Shown: positions 9,101 through 16,655, counted from the stretch's first letter. The stretch: DNA of 55,364 bases from Lactobacillus taiwanensis DSM 21401 (GCF_001436695.1 NZ_AYZG01000004.1:1-55364), one strand, 5' to 3'. Numbers and translations are program-made. Notes: generated from the letters alone by a model not told the origin.

Positions 9101-10201
9101 TTATTTCCAAATTTTATTAGCAGTATCAACGACTAGTTTTATTTTTTCCCATTGATCAGCTTCAGTTAGAATATTGCCTTCTTCTGTTGAAGCAAATCCG
9201 CATTGTGTACTAAGAGCTAAATTAGTTAGAGGAACTAGCTCGGCTGCTTCATTGACTCTTTGAATAATTGTATCAGGATCTTCTAGATGTCCATTTTTTG
9301 ATGTAATTAATCCTAAAACAATTGTGACGTTATCACGATTGTTCCAGATCTTTTTGATTGGTTCTAAATCTCCAGAACGATCATTGTCATATTCTAAGAA
9401 AAAGCGATCATAATTTAGCTGGGCTAGGTACTTAGCAATTGGCTCATATCCACCTGAGAAAAGAAATGTAGATTTAAAATTACCACGGCAGATATGTGTA
9501 GCAACAGTTAGATCATCTGGCAGATTTTCTAGCGTTTTATTGATTACGTAAACTGAATCTTTTGCTAATTGAACGTATTTTTCATGTTCTTTAGGATTAT
9601 TTTCAGTTTCATTCAACTTACTAATTAAGAAGGCCCAAGTTGTGTCATCAATTTGAAGATAACGACAGCCTAAATCATAAAATCGCTTAATTGTCTTGTG
9701 ATATGCCTTTGCTAGATCATCAAGATAATCCTGTTTATTCTCATAAAAGTTAGGCCAGTTGTCTGAACGGTTATCTCTAAAAAGTAGAGTAGGTGAAGGG
9801 ATCGTTTGCTTAGGAGTTACGTTAGTATGTTCCTTAACAAACTCAAATGCTTTAAAGAACGGATGATCGGGATTATAAGCTACTTTGCCAGCTAATTCTG
9901 CATTGTCGGTTCTAGTTTTAGCACCATGGAACTTATAGCTTTCTTGATAGTCATATTTTGCGACGCCATTTAAGCCCCATAAGAAATCAAGATGCCACCA
10001 GCTACGACGAAATTCTCCATCCGTTACAGCCTTTAAGCCTAAGTCTTCTTCTGTATGGATTAATTTCTCAATTTCTTGGTTTTCTATTTGAGTTAATTCA
10101 GCTTGCGAAATATCGCCGTGATTAAACTTATCTCTGGCCTGCTTTAATTCTTTTGGTCTTAAAAAACTGCCCACAATATCGAAATGTACTAATTCTGTCA
10201 T
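9101..10201 (-). CDS. MetE C-terminal-like (YxjG/YxjH family) methyltransferase
   Basis: The 366-residue protein matches the catalytic half of cobalamin-independent methionine synthase, the stand-alone YxjG/YxjH type. It has the VGSFLRP start, VTDGEFRRSWWHLDFLWGL, YLQIDDTTWAF, and the zinc ligands plausibly in ATHICRGN and STQCGFAS. It lacks the N-terminal MetE domain, normal for this family, which is thought to methylate homocysteine using an uncertain methyl donor. The SD is AGGAGG, nine bases from the ATG. An upstream T-box and the downstream luxS support a role in methionine supply. Confidence 0.88.
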   Translation of the reverse strand: MTELVHFDIVGSFLRPKELKQARDKFNHGDISQAELTQIENQEIEKLIHTEEDLGLKAVTDGEFRRSWWHLDFLWGLNGVAKYDYQESYKFHGAKTRTDNAELAGKVAYNPDHPFFKAFEFVKEHTNVTPKQTIPSPTLLFRDNRSDNWPNFYENKQDYLDDLAKAYHKTIKRFYDLGCRYLQIDDTTWAFLISKLNETENNPKEHEKYVQLAKDSVYVINKTLENLPDDLTVATHICRGNFKSTFLFSGGYEPIAKYLAQLNYDRFFLEYDNDRSGDLEPIKKIWNNRDNVTIVLGLITSKNGHLEDPDTIIQRVNEAAELVPLTNLALSTQCGFASTEEGNILTEADQWEKIKLVVDTANKIWK

Positions 10202-10237
10202 AGTAATCTACCTCCTAATTTTAACTAAATTTTTCAT

Positions 10238-10336
10238 TTAAATGTTCTTTGAGGATCCACTAACAAAAGGGATCATGTTCAAGTAGCACATTCGATTAAA
10301 TACCCGTTCGTTAAAAACAATACACTTATTTTTCAT
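10238..10336 (-). CDS. 32-codon ORF between the T-box and the MetE-like gene
   Basis: ATG 10336 lies six bases after AAGGAGGG, one of the best SD sequences in the window, and the frame runs 32 codons to TAA at 10240-10238. The product starts MKNKCIVFN and has three Met, two Cys and no membrane segment. It sits after the T-box terminator, so it is translated only when the T-box reads through. It could be a leader ORF that tunes translation of the next gene 37 bases downstream, or a real small protein. I do not recognise it. Confidence 0.5.
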   Translation of the reverse strand: MKNKCIVFNERVFNRMCYLNMIPFVSGSSKNI

Positions 10337-10370
10337 AATGATCCCTCCTTCAACAATAAATAAGCAAAAG

Positions 10371-10660
10371 AAAAAGCGTCCTTAGTATAGCTATTACACT
10401 ACACTAGGGACGCTTATCACGTGTTACCACCCTGTATTCAAACTGACTTTACAATCAGTTCCTCGTTAAGTACTCCAAAATATGGAAGACTCAGACGTGA
10501 TAACGTACGTCAATCGTAAATTGCTTACTTAATTAGCTCGCATTTTATTCTAAATCCAAGACCATATTCATCACTCTAGTACCATCGGTTTTCACCAATT
10601 CCGACTCTCTGTGAGATACTTTAAGCAATTACTCATCTCTTCTAAGTTTTAATTAATTTT
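10371..10660 (-). promoter_or_regulatory. T-box leader (probably tRNA-Met) of the MetE-like/luxS unit
   Basis: The minus strand shows a T-box riboswitch. A Stem I base pairs ATTGCTTA with TAAGCAAT. The T-box motif AGGGTGGTAACACG lies at 10434-10420. The terminator follows, GCGTCC pairing with GGACGC and then T's at 10413-10371. The candidate specifier in the Stem I internal loop is ATG (10543-10541), matching the Met-related genes downstream; the assignment is by eye and should be modelled. Uncharged tRNA pairing with the bulge would block the terminator and switch on both genes. Confidence 0.85.
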
Positions 10661-10669
10661 GTTGTCATA

Positions 10670-10698
10670 ATAATACAACTTCTAAAAATTAATGTCAA
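10670..10698 (-). promoter_or_regulatory. Promoter of the Met T-box operon
   Basis: On the minus strand TTGACA (10698-10693) and TATTAT (10675-10670) are exactly 17 bases apart, just upstream of the leader and just after the tcyP-like stop codon. Confidence 0.8.
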
Positions 10699-10713
10699 GA
10701 ATATTTAGAAAAA

Positions 10714-12102
10714 TTATTCAACTTCAGTATCTACATCATCTTTTTGATTATTAAAAATACCCCAGTCTAATTCTCCAGTTCGCTTAGCGGTAATCACACC
10801 AGCAACCATTGAATCGTTAACGTTAAGAGCAGTTCTTGCCATATCAACGATTGGGTCGATAGCAATTAAAACTCCAAGAACTGTTACTGGTAAGTTAAGT
10901 GCACCAAGTACCATTAAGGTAGTAAATGTTGCACCACCACCAACGCCGGCAACACCGAAGCTAGAAATAACGTCAATTACAACTAAACTTAAGACAAATT
11001 GCCATGAGAAGATGTTAACTCCAACAAGTGGGGCAGTGATTGCCGCAACCATGGATGGATAAATACCTGCACATCCATTTTGACCAATAGTTAGACCAAA
11101 GCTAGCGGCAAAGTCTGCAATGGTATCACTTACTCCCATTGATTCGCATTGAGTACGTACATTAAGTGGTAAACTACCACCACTAGTTCTAGAAGTAAAT
11201 GCGAAAACTAAAACGGGCCATGCTTTCTTAAAGTAGGTAACAGGATTAATTCCATTAATTAAAAGTAAAACAGCATGTACGATAAACATAACAGCAATTG
11301 CAACATAAGCAGCTACGATAAATACAAGAAGTTTACTCATTGTTGCGAAACTGTTAGTTGCAGTAGTTCTAGCAATTAAAGCAAAAATTCCATATGGAGT
11401 GAGTTCAAGTACAATTTTTACTATACGCATGATAATTGCGCGTAATGCTTGGATACCACGTGCGAAAGTTGCAGCGACTTCAGCTTTTTCTTTCTTAACT
11501 TGTAAGAATGCAATTCCGACAAAAATAGAGAAGATGACGATTGCAATTGTGCTAGTTGAACGCATTCCTGCAAAGTCTGCGAAAATATTTTGTGGGAAAA
11601 ACGAAGTGATTTGTTGTGGTAAAGTTAGACCTTTCAACTGTTCTTGGTGGTCCTTAATTGCACTAAGAGCAGTTGAAGAAGCAGACATTCCTTTAGCAAA
11701 ACTAGCTCCGCCCAAGTTAAAGATTGCGACACTGCTAAAGCCCAAGAATGAAGCAACAGCAGTAGTTCCTAGTAAAATGGCTAAGACGCTAGCTGCAATT
11801 TTTCTAATCTTAGTCGTAACCTTTAGTTGAGTGAAGGCACCAACTAGTGAAACGAAGATTAGCGGAATAACTAGCATTTGTAATAATGAAACATAGCCAT
11901 CCCCAACGATTGAAAGCCAATCGATACTATTTTTTACAATATCGCTTTTGGCACCAAATATTAATTGAATAGAAACCCCAAAGACGATTCCGACGACTAA
12001 TGAGAGAAATACTAGCTTAGTAAATCCCCAATTTTTTCTATGTAAGTAGGCCATACCAGCTAGAATAGCAATGGCTACTAAGACAGTGAGAGTAGTTTGC
12101 AC
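10714..12102 (-). CDS. tcyP: L-cystine-type sodium:dicarboxylate family symporter
   Basis: The protein has 462 residues from GTG 12102. It belongs to the DAACS symporters and resembles the cystine importers TcyP/YdjN: long N-terminus MAYLHRKNWGFTK, FTSRTSGGSLPLN in the re-entrant hairpin, GQNGCAGIYPSM, and ALNVNDSMVAGVI near the end. GTG was chosen because GGAG lies nine bases upstream; TTG 12117 overlaps that SD. The gene is preceded by a Cys-rich leader peptide and a terminator, so cyst(e)ine is the most likely substrate and signal. That substrate is inferred from family and regulation. Confidence 0.88.
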   Translation of the reverse strand: MQTTLTVLVAIAILAGMAYLHRKNWGFTKLVFLSLVVGIVFGVSIQLIFGAKSDIVKNSIDWLSIVGDGYVSLLQMLVIPLIFVSLVGAFTQLKVTTKIRKIAASVLAILLGTTAVASFLGFSSVAIFNLGGASFAKGMSASSTALSAIKDHQEQLKGLTLPQQITSFFPQNIFADFAGMRSTSTIAIVIFSIFVGIAFLQVKKEKAEVAATFARGIQALRAIIMRIVKIVLELTPYGIFALIARTTATNSFATMSKLLVFIVAAYVAIAVMFIVHAVLLLINGINPVTYFKKAWPVLVFAFTSRTSGGSLPLNVRTQCESMGVSDTIADFAASFGLTIGQNGCAGIYPSMVAAITAPLVGVNIFSWQFVLSLVVIDVISSFGVAGVGGGATFTTLMVLGALNLPVTVLGVLIAIDPIVDMARTALNVNDSMVAGVITAKRTGELDWGIFNNQKDDVDTEVE

Positions 12103-12132
12103 TTTCTTCAACTCCAATTCTAAGCAAACAAA

Positions 12133-12163
12133 AAAGAGCCATTGGCTTATGCCAACAGCTCTT
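12133..12163 (-). terminator. Attenuator terminator between the Cys leader peptide and the symporter
   Basis: On the minus strand AAGAGC-TG-TTGGC pairs with GCCAA-TG-GCTCTT across a 4-base loop, then a T run. It stands after the leader ORF stop (12201) and before the symporter start (12102). The 3' arm's GCCAA could instead pair with TTGGC copies in the leader at 12256-12251 and 12245-12240. Confidence 0.85.
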
Positions 12164-12200
12164 AAGAAAAATCATAGTTATAACTTTGAAAAGTTAGTTT

Positions 12201-12305
12201 CTAACTAGAGAAATTCTTGAAGTGAACTAATGACTGTACGCCAAATAATTGCCAAATTTTTTGACAATTACAACAACAAGAATTTGTTTGACGTACATTA
12301 AACAT
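12201..12305 (-). CDS. Cysteine-rich leader peptide of the cystine symporter
   Basis: The frame starts at ATG 12305, nine bases after AAAGGAG, and encodes 34 residues ending at TAG 12203-12201. Codons 10-14 read Cys-Cys-Cys-Asn-Cys, all TGT. The peptide has no signal sequence, and a terminator follows it before the symporter gene. This is the form of a ribosome-sensing attenuator: slow reading at Cys codons should change the folding of the RNA. The leader RNA has an 11-bp stem (12297-12287 with 12245-12235, one G-U) and an inner stem that both span the Cys codons. Confidence 0.78.
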   Translation of the reverse strand: MFNVRQTNSCCCNCQKIWQLFGVQSLVHFKNFSS

Positions 12306-12338
12306 AATCATTAGCTCCTTTCTTACTTTTCATAAGTT

Positions 12339-12367
12339 ATAATATCTCATAGCTTACTTTTAGTCAA
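12339..12367 (-). promoter_or_regulatory. Promoter of the Cys leader / symporter unit
   Basis: TTGACT (12367-12362) and TATTAT (12344-12339) on the minus strand are 17 bases apart, about 34 bases before the leader ATG. Confidence 0.75.
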
Positions 12368-12446
12368 CAGTTAATTTTAAAAAGAAAGCAATATTCTATA
12401 AATATATATTATGAAAGATTTACATATAAAAATATATATATTTGCA

Positions 12447-12475
12447 TTGCAAGCCCTTTCTTAAGTGAGTATAAT
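12447..12475 (+). promoter_or_regulatory. Promoter of the first PAS-protein gene
   Basis: TTGCAA (12447-12452) and TATAAT (12470-12475) with a 17-base spacer. An AT-only tract of about 50 bases just upstream may act as an UP element. Confidence 0.7.
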
Positions 12476-12514
12476 CAAATTGAAGAGTTATTGATTAATA
12501 TGAGGTGAAGTAAA

Positions 12515-13252
12515 ATGGCAGAACCTAAATGGTTAAAAGATTTAAAAGAAGAAGATTATCTTAAAGAAGATTTCGATGCAACTGGAAAGTCACGTTATAC
12601 TGTGGACGGTATCGATAAAAATGATCCAGATTGGTTAGATAAAGCAGCAAAAAAAGTAAATGCTGCTGAAGGAGACGATTATGTAAAGCTTGATGCTGGA
12701 CTTCTTACAGTTAACCAAATTAATTGGATGCTTCGTCGTGCTTTTGGTGAATTAACTTATGTTGATGATAATAATCAATTTTTATGGTATAACAAACCAA
12801 CTGATCCAAATAAAAAGATGTTAGCTGGTCGTACTCCAGACCAAGTTGGTGATACAATGGGAGCTGTTCACCCTGATATTCGTAACGTTATTCCTGAAGC
12901 AAAGAAAGTTATCTATGCTTTAAGAAATAAAGTCGGTGGACATGATGAAGTTAAAATGCCTGTTCCAAATGGTAATCGTCATAAGTTGATTCTACATGAT
13001 TATAAGCGAATTGAAGACGAAGAGGGTAACTATGTTGGTACTTATGAATGGGTACAAGATATATATCCGTTTGTAAAATATTTCTGTGAAACTACTGGAC
13101 AAAAACTTGTTGATGATCCCGATGCTACAACTGGTGCAACTTATAAGAGAGATACCATTGATACTGCAACAGGTGCTTCTAAACATGAAGAGCCTGTAGA
13201 AGAAAAGAAAGAAGCAAGACCTGATACCAATTCTGGCGCTTCAGAATATTAA
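12515..13252 (+). CDS. PAS-fold protein with three flavinylation-like C-terminal motifs
   Basis: The protein has 245 residues, is soluble and has no signal peptide. Residues about 60-195 resemble a PAS domain (FGELTYVDDNNQFLWYN, HPDIRNVIPEAKKVI, HDYKRIEDEEGNYVGTYEWVQDI). The tail after residue 200 has three matches to the D-x-x-[ST]-G-A-[ST] pattern that ApbE uses to attach FMN: 203-209 DATTGAT, 216-222 DTATGAS and 237-243 DTNSGAS. This is inferred from the pattern; no ApbE gene is in the window. Start ATG 12515 follows GAGGTG. A paralogue with one motif is at 23261. A redox sensor or electron carrier role is possible but unproven. Confidence 0.72.
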   Translation: MAEPKWLKDLKEEDYLKEDFDATGKSRYTVDGIDKNDPDWLDKAAKKVNAAEGDDYVKLDAGLLTVNQINWMLRRAFGELTYVDDNNQFLWYNKPTDPNKKMLAGRTPDQVGDTMGAVHPDIRNVIPEAKKVIYALRNKVGGHDEVKMPVPNGNRHKLILHDYKRIEDEEGNYVGTYEWVQDIYPFVKYFCETTGQKLVDDPDATTGATYKRDTIDTATGASKHEEPVEEKKEARPDTNSGASEY

Positions 13253-13272
13253 TTGAATAATTTTTAGATTTT

Positions 13273-13304
13273 AAAAAGTCTACTTTTTTGAAGTAGGCTT
13301 TTTG
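13273..13304 (+). terminator. Terminator of the first PAS-protein gene
   Basis: AAAAAGTCTACTT pairs with AAGTAGGCTTTTT around a short T-rich loop, 20 bases after the stop. Confidence 0.8.
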
Positions 13305-13334
13305 TGTTCGATAGCTAGCTGATAAAGAAATATA

Positions 13335-13386
13335 AAAAATACCTGATATATCTCTGCTTATGAAGCATTGATATATCAGGTATTTT
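13335..13386 (-). terminator. Hairpin closing the PDDEXK relic
   Basis: AAATACCTGATATATC pairs with GATATATCAGGTATTT; it lies 16 bases after the stop of the minus-strand pseudogene and would terminate in either direction. Confidence 0.7.
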
Positions 13387-13401
13387 CAATTATTAATGTA
13401 T

Positions 13402-13856
13402 TTAATTGTTTTTAATAAAATGTTTTAATTCTTCTTGAGAAAAATATGTGGCATCATCCTCAGTTAATTGTTTTAATATGAAGTCATCACTAGCATTTAA
13501 TTTTCTACTGAGGTTAATCATCTTTTTAATAGCATTAATTCGGTCCTCTTCTTTTGCAACTTTTGGATAAAGCTATCATTTGTATTAATTTTACCACCCA
13601 CTAGATCGAAGAATTCGTGTAGACGTGGCGTGATTTTTCCTTTTGTCCCATTTGCATTAAGCAAAATTAATTTTTGGCCAATATTTAGTGGATCGTGCTT
13701 GAATCCCTTGGTGCTCCAAGCCGTATCATAGCGATACTGGTCAAGTCCGAGAGGATCAGTTGGCAGAATTAAAATTAAGTACGTAGTAGGCAAATTGCGA
13801 TAATTTTTGCCTTGCATAAACAGACTTTGATTCATCATTGAAAAATAATACCGCAT
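13402..13856 (-). pseudogene. PD-(D/E)XK nuclease-type transposase (Rpn-like) fragment
   Basis: The reading RYYFSMMNQSLFMQGKNY, then YLILILPTDPLGLDQYRYDT, is the middle of a PDDEXK_2 (Rpn/transposase-like) protein. After about codon 95 the frame breaks. A second frame continues with KVAKEEDRINAIKKMI and ends FSQEELKHFIKNN at 13402. The N-terminal third, with the catalytic core, is missing upstream of 13856. So it is 5'-truncated and frameshifted and probably inactive. Confidence 0.7.
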
Positions 13857-13922
13857 TCGCTAAAAAGGAGTTTTATTTTTTTGAAAAAAAGCATCCCTCA
13901 AATAATTAAGGGATGCAGTAAT

Positions 13923-14210
13923 CTATTTATTTTTTTCTTGTAATAAGTCTCTGATTTGGCGAAGATATATTTCTTCATTAGTTGATGTAGGATAGTCTTC
14001 TTCGACTTCTTTTTTAGGAGTGATTTTGTTAACAAGTTTAACTAATAAGAAAATAACTAACGCAATAATTGAAAAGTTGATTATTGCATTGATAAAACTA
14101 CCATATTTGAATGTGGCTTCACCAACTGTGAATTTTAAGTTGGAAAGATCAATTCTCCCAATAAATAAGCCGATTAAAGGATTAATTCTTTTTTCTTCGT
14201 TTAAGCTCAT
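13923..14210 (-). pseudogene. mscL: mscL copy lacking its first helix
   Basis: 95 codons match the intact MscL at 17710-18087 from [19 protein letters not shown] through the second helix to the identical tail [14 protein letters not shown]. The N-terminal 45 or so residues, including the pore-lining helix, are replaced by MSLNEEKR. No good SD precedes the ATG. Nucleotide identity to the intact copy looks like about 85 percent by eye, so the two are not a recent duplication. Without the pore helix it cannot form a normal channel. Confidence 0.75.
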
Positions 14211-14292
14211 CTACTGCAAGTCCTAATAGACTTCTCAATTTTCAGGATAATGTAATATTAAGACTGCGTAGTCTTTAGATAATAGAATAATC

Positions 14293-14331
14293 AAAAAGCT
14301 GACTTGAGCATTTTTACTTAGTCGGCTTTTT
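14293..14331 (+). terminator. Hairpin in the gap between truncated mscL and the peptide/ABC cassette
   Basis: AAAAAGCTGACT pairs with AGTCGGCTTTTT. The rest of the gap 14211-14480 shows only a short palindrome AAGACT-gcgt-AGTCTT near 14260 and AT-rich sequence. Confidence 0.6.
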
Positions 14332-14485
14332 AAATTATTTTTTACGCTAAAAAAAGTATAAAAATAGCTTTTACAAAGCTGATGTAAAAAAGTTATAACT
14401 AGTTCTTAATATTAATAATATGTTAGATATAAGATTAAAATTTTTGCTTTTATCAGAAATGATTAATTTATTTTTATAAAAATGA

Positions 14486-14545
14486 TTGAAAAATGAAAAA
14501 ATGGATGTATTATTTAATCAAACCCTTAAATAAAAATCTTAAGGA
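14486..14545 (+). promoter_or_regulatory. Promoter and inverted repeat of the peptide/ABC cassette
   Basis: TTGAAA (14486-14491) and TATTAT (14508-14513) are 16 bases apart. Just downstream of the start-point region, CCTTAA and TTAAGG form an inverted repeat (about 14524-14545) that could be an operator or a short RNA hairpin. Confidence 0.55.
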
Positions 14546-14585
14546 TTAAAAAATAGAAGATATTTTAATATAAGGATGTCTCATT

Positions 14586-14701
14586 ATGAAGATCAAAGAT
14601 AAAAGTCGTAAATTTGATGAAGAAAAGAATTTAAATAGAGAGTTACCAGCTGCAGAGGGTTGCTGTACTAATGACAGACCTGAAGAAACAGACGATTGCT
14701 A
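14586..14701 (+). CDS. 38-residue Cys-tailed peptide, first gene of an ABC cassette
   Basis: ATG 14586 lies nine bases after AAGGA. The peptide has a charged N-terminal half (MKIKDKSRKFDEEKNL) and a short C-terminal part AAEGCCTNDRPEETDDC with a Cys-Cys pair and a final Cys. There is no hydrophobic stretch. The stop overlaps the start region of the next gene, and an ABC exporter follows, so it looks like the precursor of an exported or modified peptide. No modifying enzyme is adjacent and I recognise no bacteriocin family, so function is unassigned. It is too short for most gene finders. Confidence 0.55.
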
Positions 14702-14926
14702 AATTCAGATTTTATTTTAATAATAATTATTAGCGTAGTATTTATGTTTAATCATATATATGTTATTTATGGGTCGCCGAATAGCATTACAGCTTTTCTG
14801 ATTCTGCTTGTATTGAATTTGGGTTTAACATCTATTGCATTATACATTGATGTTTGGTTATGTCCATTGATACACCTTATGTATGACCTAGAAGTTATAA
14901 GGAGACAAAAAGGAGGTAAATTATGA
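14696..14926 (+). CDS. Two-helix small membrane protein of the peptide/ABC cassette
   Basis: The 76-residue protein has two predicted membrane helices (about 5-24 and 30-56) and a basic end RRQKGGKL. It starts at TTG 14696, overlapping the stop of the upstream peptide gene, and its own stop overlaps the ATPase ATG (TTATGA). There is no clear SD of its own, suggesting translational coupling. It could be an immunity protein, an accessory subunit of the transporter or an anchor. I do not recognise a family. Confidence 0.5.
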   Translation: MLNSDFILIIIISVVFMFNHIYVIYGSPNSITAFLILLVLNLGLTSIALYIDVWLCPLIHLMYDLEVIRRQKGGKL

Positions 14927-15855
14927 CTTTGTTGTCTGTAAATAATATTTCAAAAACATATCGAAAAACAAAAAAAAGAGCGGTTTCTGATGTTTCTTTT
15001 AAAGTAAACGCTGGTGATATTGTTGCTTTTCTTGGACCAAATGGCGCGGGAAAAACGACAACTTTAAAAATCATTCTTAATCTGGTAAGCCCTGATAAGG
15101 GAAGTATATTTTTCGATGGGAAAGATATTACTAATAATAATTTATTTCTTTTAAAAAATACGGGGGTTTTACTGGAAGGATCTAAGAATATGTTTTGGGC
15201 TTTATCTCCTATGGAAAATTTCATTTATTGGGGTGGTCAACGTGGGCTTAGCAAAAAAGAAGCAAAAAAAAGAGGAGAAGAGCTATTAAAAACATTTGGG
15301 TTACTAGATAAAAAATATACATCAATCACTATGTTGAGTCGCGGTATGCAACAAATTATTGGGATCTGCTGTGCCATGATTGCAAAACCCAGACTTTTAA
15401 TTTTAGATGAGCCAACTTTAGGATTAGACATTAATGCGACTCAAATAATGACTAATAGTTTAAGATTATTGTCTAAAAGCGGAGTAGGCATTTTAATTAC
15501 GACCCATCAACTAGACTTCGCACAGGAAGTAGCTAATAAAATTTTATTAATTAATCACGGTAAGCTTGTCTTTTCAGATAGCGTAAAAGATAGTTTGGAA
15601 AGATTAAATAAACGAATTATTTTTGAAGTTGCATTTTCTAGAACTCTTACTGCTAAAGAAGTAGAAAAGTTATTAATTTATTGTGAAGAATTGAAGAAAA
15701 CGGATAAAATATATCGCTTAAGTGGTAGAGAAAAAACAAAATTAACTGAAATACTTAAAATGCTGAGTGAATTACCTGTGATTAAAATAGAAACAGTAAC
15801 TAGAGGCCTAGACGAAATATTTAAATATTATATTGGGAGGAATAATGATGACTAG
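14923..15855 (+). CDS. ABC transporter ATPase of the peptide/ABC cassette
   Basis: A 310-residue ATP-binding protein of the ABC-2/BcrA-type exporter class. Walker A is GPNGAGKTT (38-46), the signature is LSRGMQQ (138-144), Walker B is LLILDEP (158-164) and the switch His is 195. About 75 residues after residue 235 form the C-terminal extension typical of this class. It should drive the permease encoded next. The SD AGGAGG lies in the end of the upstream gene. Such ATPases in two-gene sets often confer self-protection to, or export, small peptides. Confidence 0.9.
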   Translation: MTLLSVNNISKTYRKTKKRAVSDVSFKVNAGDIVAFLGPNGAGKTTTLKIILNLVSPDKGSIFFDGKDITNNNLFLLKNTGVLLEGSKNMFWALSPMENFIYWGGQRGLSKKEAKKRGEELLKTFGLLDKKYTSITMLSRGMQQIIGICCAMIAKPRLLILDEPTLGLDINATQIMTNSLRLLSKSGVGILITTHQLDFAQEVANKILLINHGKLVFSDSVKDSLERLNKRIIFEVAFSRTLTAKEVEKLLIYCEELKKTDKIYRLSGREKTKLTEILKMLSELPVIKIETVTRGLDEIFKYYIGRNNDD

Positions 15856-16612
15856 TTTTAAAGCAGAGCTTTGGCGACAGTTTTATTTATATAAAAGATA
15901 TACCTTTAACTATATTTCAGACTTCTTCTTGTTAATTTTAATGTTTATGGCTATTTTTTGGGGAGGAAGTCTTGTTGGTGGAGGTGTACTTGGTAAGTCA
16001 TTAAATGCACTAGTAGTTGGATACGTTTTATGGAGTTTGATTCAAAATACTATTAGTCAAATGGGAACTACTGTAATGAATAATGCCAAAAGTGGTATTT
16101 TAGAGCAACAATATTTAATGCCAATTTCTTCCAAAAGGTTATTTTTAAATAAAAGTATTGTCAATATAATTGTTTCGCTTGCACAAGCAATTTTGATTTT
16201 GATCGTAGTTATGTTTTTTACTAATCATTGGATAAAATTCCCACCAGTGATGATTATTCCATTTCTATTAGCGCTGGTTGTAACTGTAGGACTAGGGTAT
16301 CTAATAGTTAGTCTAGTATTACGTTTTAAAAGAATAGGGAGTACATTAATAATTTTTCAGTATATTTATTTGGGTGTTTTATTAATTAACTTTGAAAACT
16401 ATAATGACATTACTAAGTATCTTTCGTGTCTTTTACCAATTTGCCCAATGGTGAGCTGGATGAGGCTAGCTATTAATAATAAACCATATAATATTGCTTT
16501 TTATTTTGGTGGTTCATTGTTTAATGCCATCCTATGGGTGTTAATTGGGCTTTTTGTTTTTAGGCTAACAGATAAATATGTAAAGAAAAATGGAACTTTG
16601 TCTTTATATTAG
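15845..16612 (+). CDS. ABC-2 type permease of the peptide/ABC cassette
   Basis: The 255-residue protein has six predicted membrane helices in the ABC-2 layout, with a cytoplasmic N-terminus (KAELWRQFYLYKRYTFNY) and the loop SGILEQQYLMPISSKRLFLNK between helices 2 and 3. I chose ATG 15845 because GGGAGG ends five bases upstream; it overlaps the ATPase stop by 11 bases. With the preceding ATPase it forms the exporter of the cassette. Confidence 0.88.
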   Translation: MMTSFKAELWRQFYLYKRYTFNYISDFFLLILMFMAIFWGGSLVGGGVLGKSLNALVVGYVLWSLIQNTISQMGTTVMNNAKSGILEQQYLMPISSKRLFLNKSIVNIIVSLAQAILILIVVMFFTNHWIKFPPVMIIPFLLALVVTVGLGYLIVSLVLRFKRIGSTLIIFQYIYLGVLLINFENYNDITKYLSCLLPICPMVSWMRLAINNKPYNIAFYFGGSLFNAILWVLIGLFVFRLTDKYVKKNGTLSLY

Positions 16613-16655
16613 TAAGTTGTGCACCAAGTTAGAAATTCTAAAATTCAATGAACTC

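Noticed and set aside
10204-10237. Nine-codon frame ATG AAA AAT ... AGG AGG TAG just before the MetE-like gene
   Set aside because: It follows the 32-codon ORF stop and contains the SD of the next gene, but has no SD itself; coincidence of the AGGAGG sequence is the simpler reading.
11399-11830. 143-codon plus-strand frame opposite the cystine symporter
   Set aside because: It lies wholly antisense to a conserved membrane protein; its residues mirror the helices of that gene.
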